A DNA stretch of 64,000 nucleotides from Williamsia deligens. GTDB taxonomy: Bacteria; Actinomycetota; Actinomycetes; Mycobacteriales; Mycobacteriaceae. Location of the stretch: contig NZ_JAMTCI010000001.1 of NCBI RefSeq assembly GCF_024171765.1, positions 496,001-560,000 on the forward strand, in the 5' to 3' direction. The notes under the pieces are model-generated. The model saw nothing but the letters and a program-made list of their open reading frames with translations, made no database searches and was not told the origin of the DNA. The position numbers and the translations under genes were made by a program. The first letter of the stretch is position 1; each line of letters begins with the position of its first letter. Below, one piece after another: positions 63,374 through 64,000 of the stretch.

Positions 63374-64000
63374 GTGACGACGGCGGTGGTCGTCGGGTCC
63401 GGACCGAACGGGCTCGCCGGAGCCGTGCACCTCGCGAGGAGCGGGGTGCAGGTGACGGTCCTGGAGGCCGCCGACACCATCGGGGGCGGCACGCGCTCCG
63501 CAGAGCTGACCCTGCCCGGGCTGACGCACGATCACTGCTCGGCGTTCCATCCGCTCGGCGTGGGCTCACCGTTCCTCGCGACCCTCGACCTGCAGCGGTA
63601 CGGCCTGCAGTGGGACCACTCCCCGATCGACTGTGCGCATCCCCTCGACGACGGCACCGCGGCCCTCCTCCACCGGTCCATCGACGCCACCGCCGACGGT
63701 CTCGGCCGCGACGGCCGTCGGTGGCGCGCACTGGTGGGACCTCTGGCGACACGGTTCGACGACCTCGCCGCCGAGGTCATGCAACCGATCGCCCACGTCC
63801 CCCGCCATCTGCTCGCCCTGGCGACGTTGGGGCCGCGCGCGCTGCCGCCGGCCACGGTCACCGCCCGTCTGTTCACCACGCCGCAGGGTCGTGCGGCGTT
63901 CGCCGGCGCGGCCGCGCACGCCTACACACGCCTCGACCGGCCCCTGACGTCGGCGGTGGGGCTGATGCTGGCCGCATCGGGCCACCGCTTCGGATGGCCT
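63374..64000 (+). CDS. FAD-dependent oxidoreductase, phytoene-desaturase-like (N-terminal part, open at the right edge)
   Basis: The first 209 residues of a flavoprotein run off the window. The FAD Rossmann motif VVVGSGPNGLAGAVHLAR lies at residues 6-23 and continues with VLEAADTIGGGTRS, as in phytoene desaturase/amine oxidase-like NAD(P)/FAD proteins. In M. tuberculosis a related gene (Rv0897c) lies beside gltA2. GTG 63374 lacks a strong ribosome binding site. The substrate is unknown. Confidence 0.85.
   Translation, partial: MTTAVVVGSGPNGLAGAVHLARSGVQVTVLEAADTIGGGTRSAELTLPGLTHDHCSAFHPLGVGSPFLATLDLQRYGLQWDHSPIDCAHPLDDGTAALLHRSIDATADGLGRDGRRWRALVGPLATRFDDLAAEVMQPIAHVPRHLLALATLGPRALPPATVTARLFTTPQGRAAFAGAAAHAYTRLDRPLTSAVGLMLAASGHRFGWP

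Overview
The window is about 64 kb of very GC-rich DNA with densely packed genes on both strands. I read 66 protein-coding genes, two of them cut by the window edges, and found no rRNA, tRNA, CRISPR array or insertion sequence. The gene content points to a mycolic-acid actinobacterium (order Mycobacteriales), most like Gordonia and its relatives. Signs of this are an LGFP-repeat secreted protein, a 13E12-type DUF222/HNH gene, a deazaflavin (F420)-dependent reductase, a hemophore-related protein, an EspC/WXG-like protein and the PrrA/PrrB pair. From general knowledge, the order accD3 - echA - prrA/prrB - gltA2 - citA - serC - sepH - DUF2537 follows the Mycobacterium tuberculosis Rv0905-Rv0882 block, here with many insertions between the landmarks.

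Layout. 1-5.2 kb: end of an unknown gene, an EspC-like/DUF1023 hydrolase pair, and a sulfate uptake operon (binding protein, CysT, CysW) lacking its ATPase. 5.2-12.2 kb: thioesterase plus nucleobase permease, F420 reductase, SDR enzyme, orphan ParA ATPase and a beta-propeller protein. 12.2-20.4 kb: a heterodimeric ABC exporter, LGFP protein, AccD3-like carboxyltransferase, an NCS1 permease with a cysteine-bearing tail and a divergent 2Fe-2S protein. 20.4-26.9 kb: enoyl-CoA hydratase, HNH gene, flavoprotein, GAF-ANTAR regulator, thiolase and HxlR regulator. 27.0-33.7 kb: an XRE/membrane protein/NatAB-like operon, then an ABC uptake operon with an NMT1/THI5-type binding protein.

33.7-43.3 kb: MntH, photolyase, PrrAB, hemophore-like protein, ROK kinase, CinA, two coupled GAF-ANTAR-type genes and an FKBP isomerase. 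43.4-47.0 kb: a catabolic island (DUF2848, MHS transporter, GntR regulator, nitrilase-type amidase) with matching operators at both ends. 47-52 kb: citrate synthase, sugar kinase plus mutarotase, and 5-oxoprolinase subunits B and C. 52-64 kb: DUF2236 protein behind a clear palindromic operator, a DUF1540 cysteine-rich protein behind two iron-box-like sites, PAP2 phosphatase, MFS exporter plus pdxH, catalase, second citrate synthase, serC, sepH, DUF6928, DUF2537 and the start of a FAD oxidoreductase.

The most unusual signals are non-coding. Two distant intergenic regions carry the same three-copy 21-bp tandem repeat (16601-16663 and 51933-51995). A perfect 26-bp inverted repeat wraps the -10 box and start codon of the DUF2236 gene. 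Two GntR-type operators match each other. A decamer is shared by the hxlR and thiolase promoters. Many genes carry a TANNNT box 6-8 bases before the start codon, suggesting leaderless transcripts.
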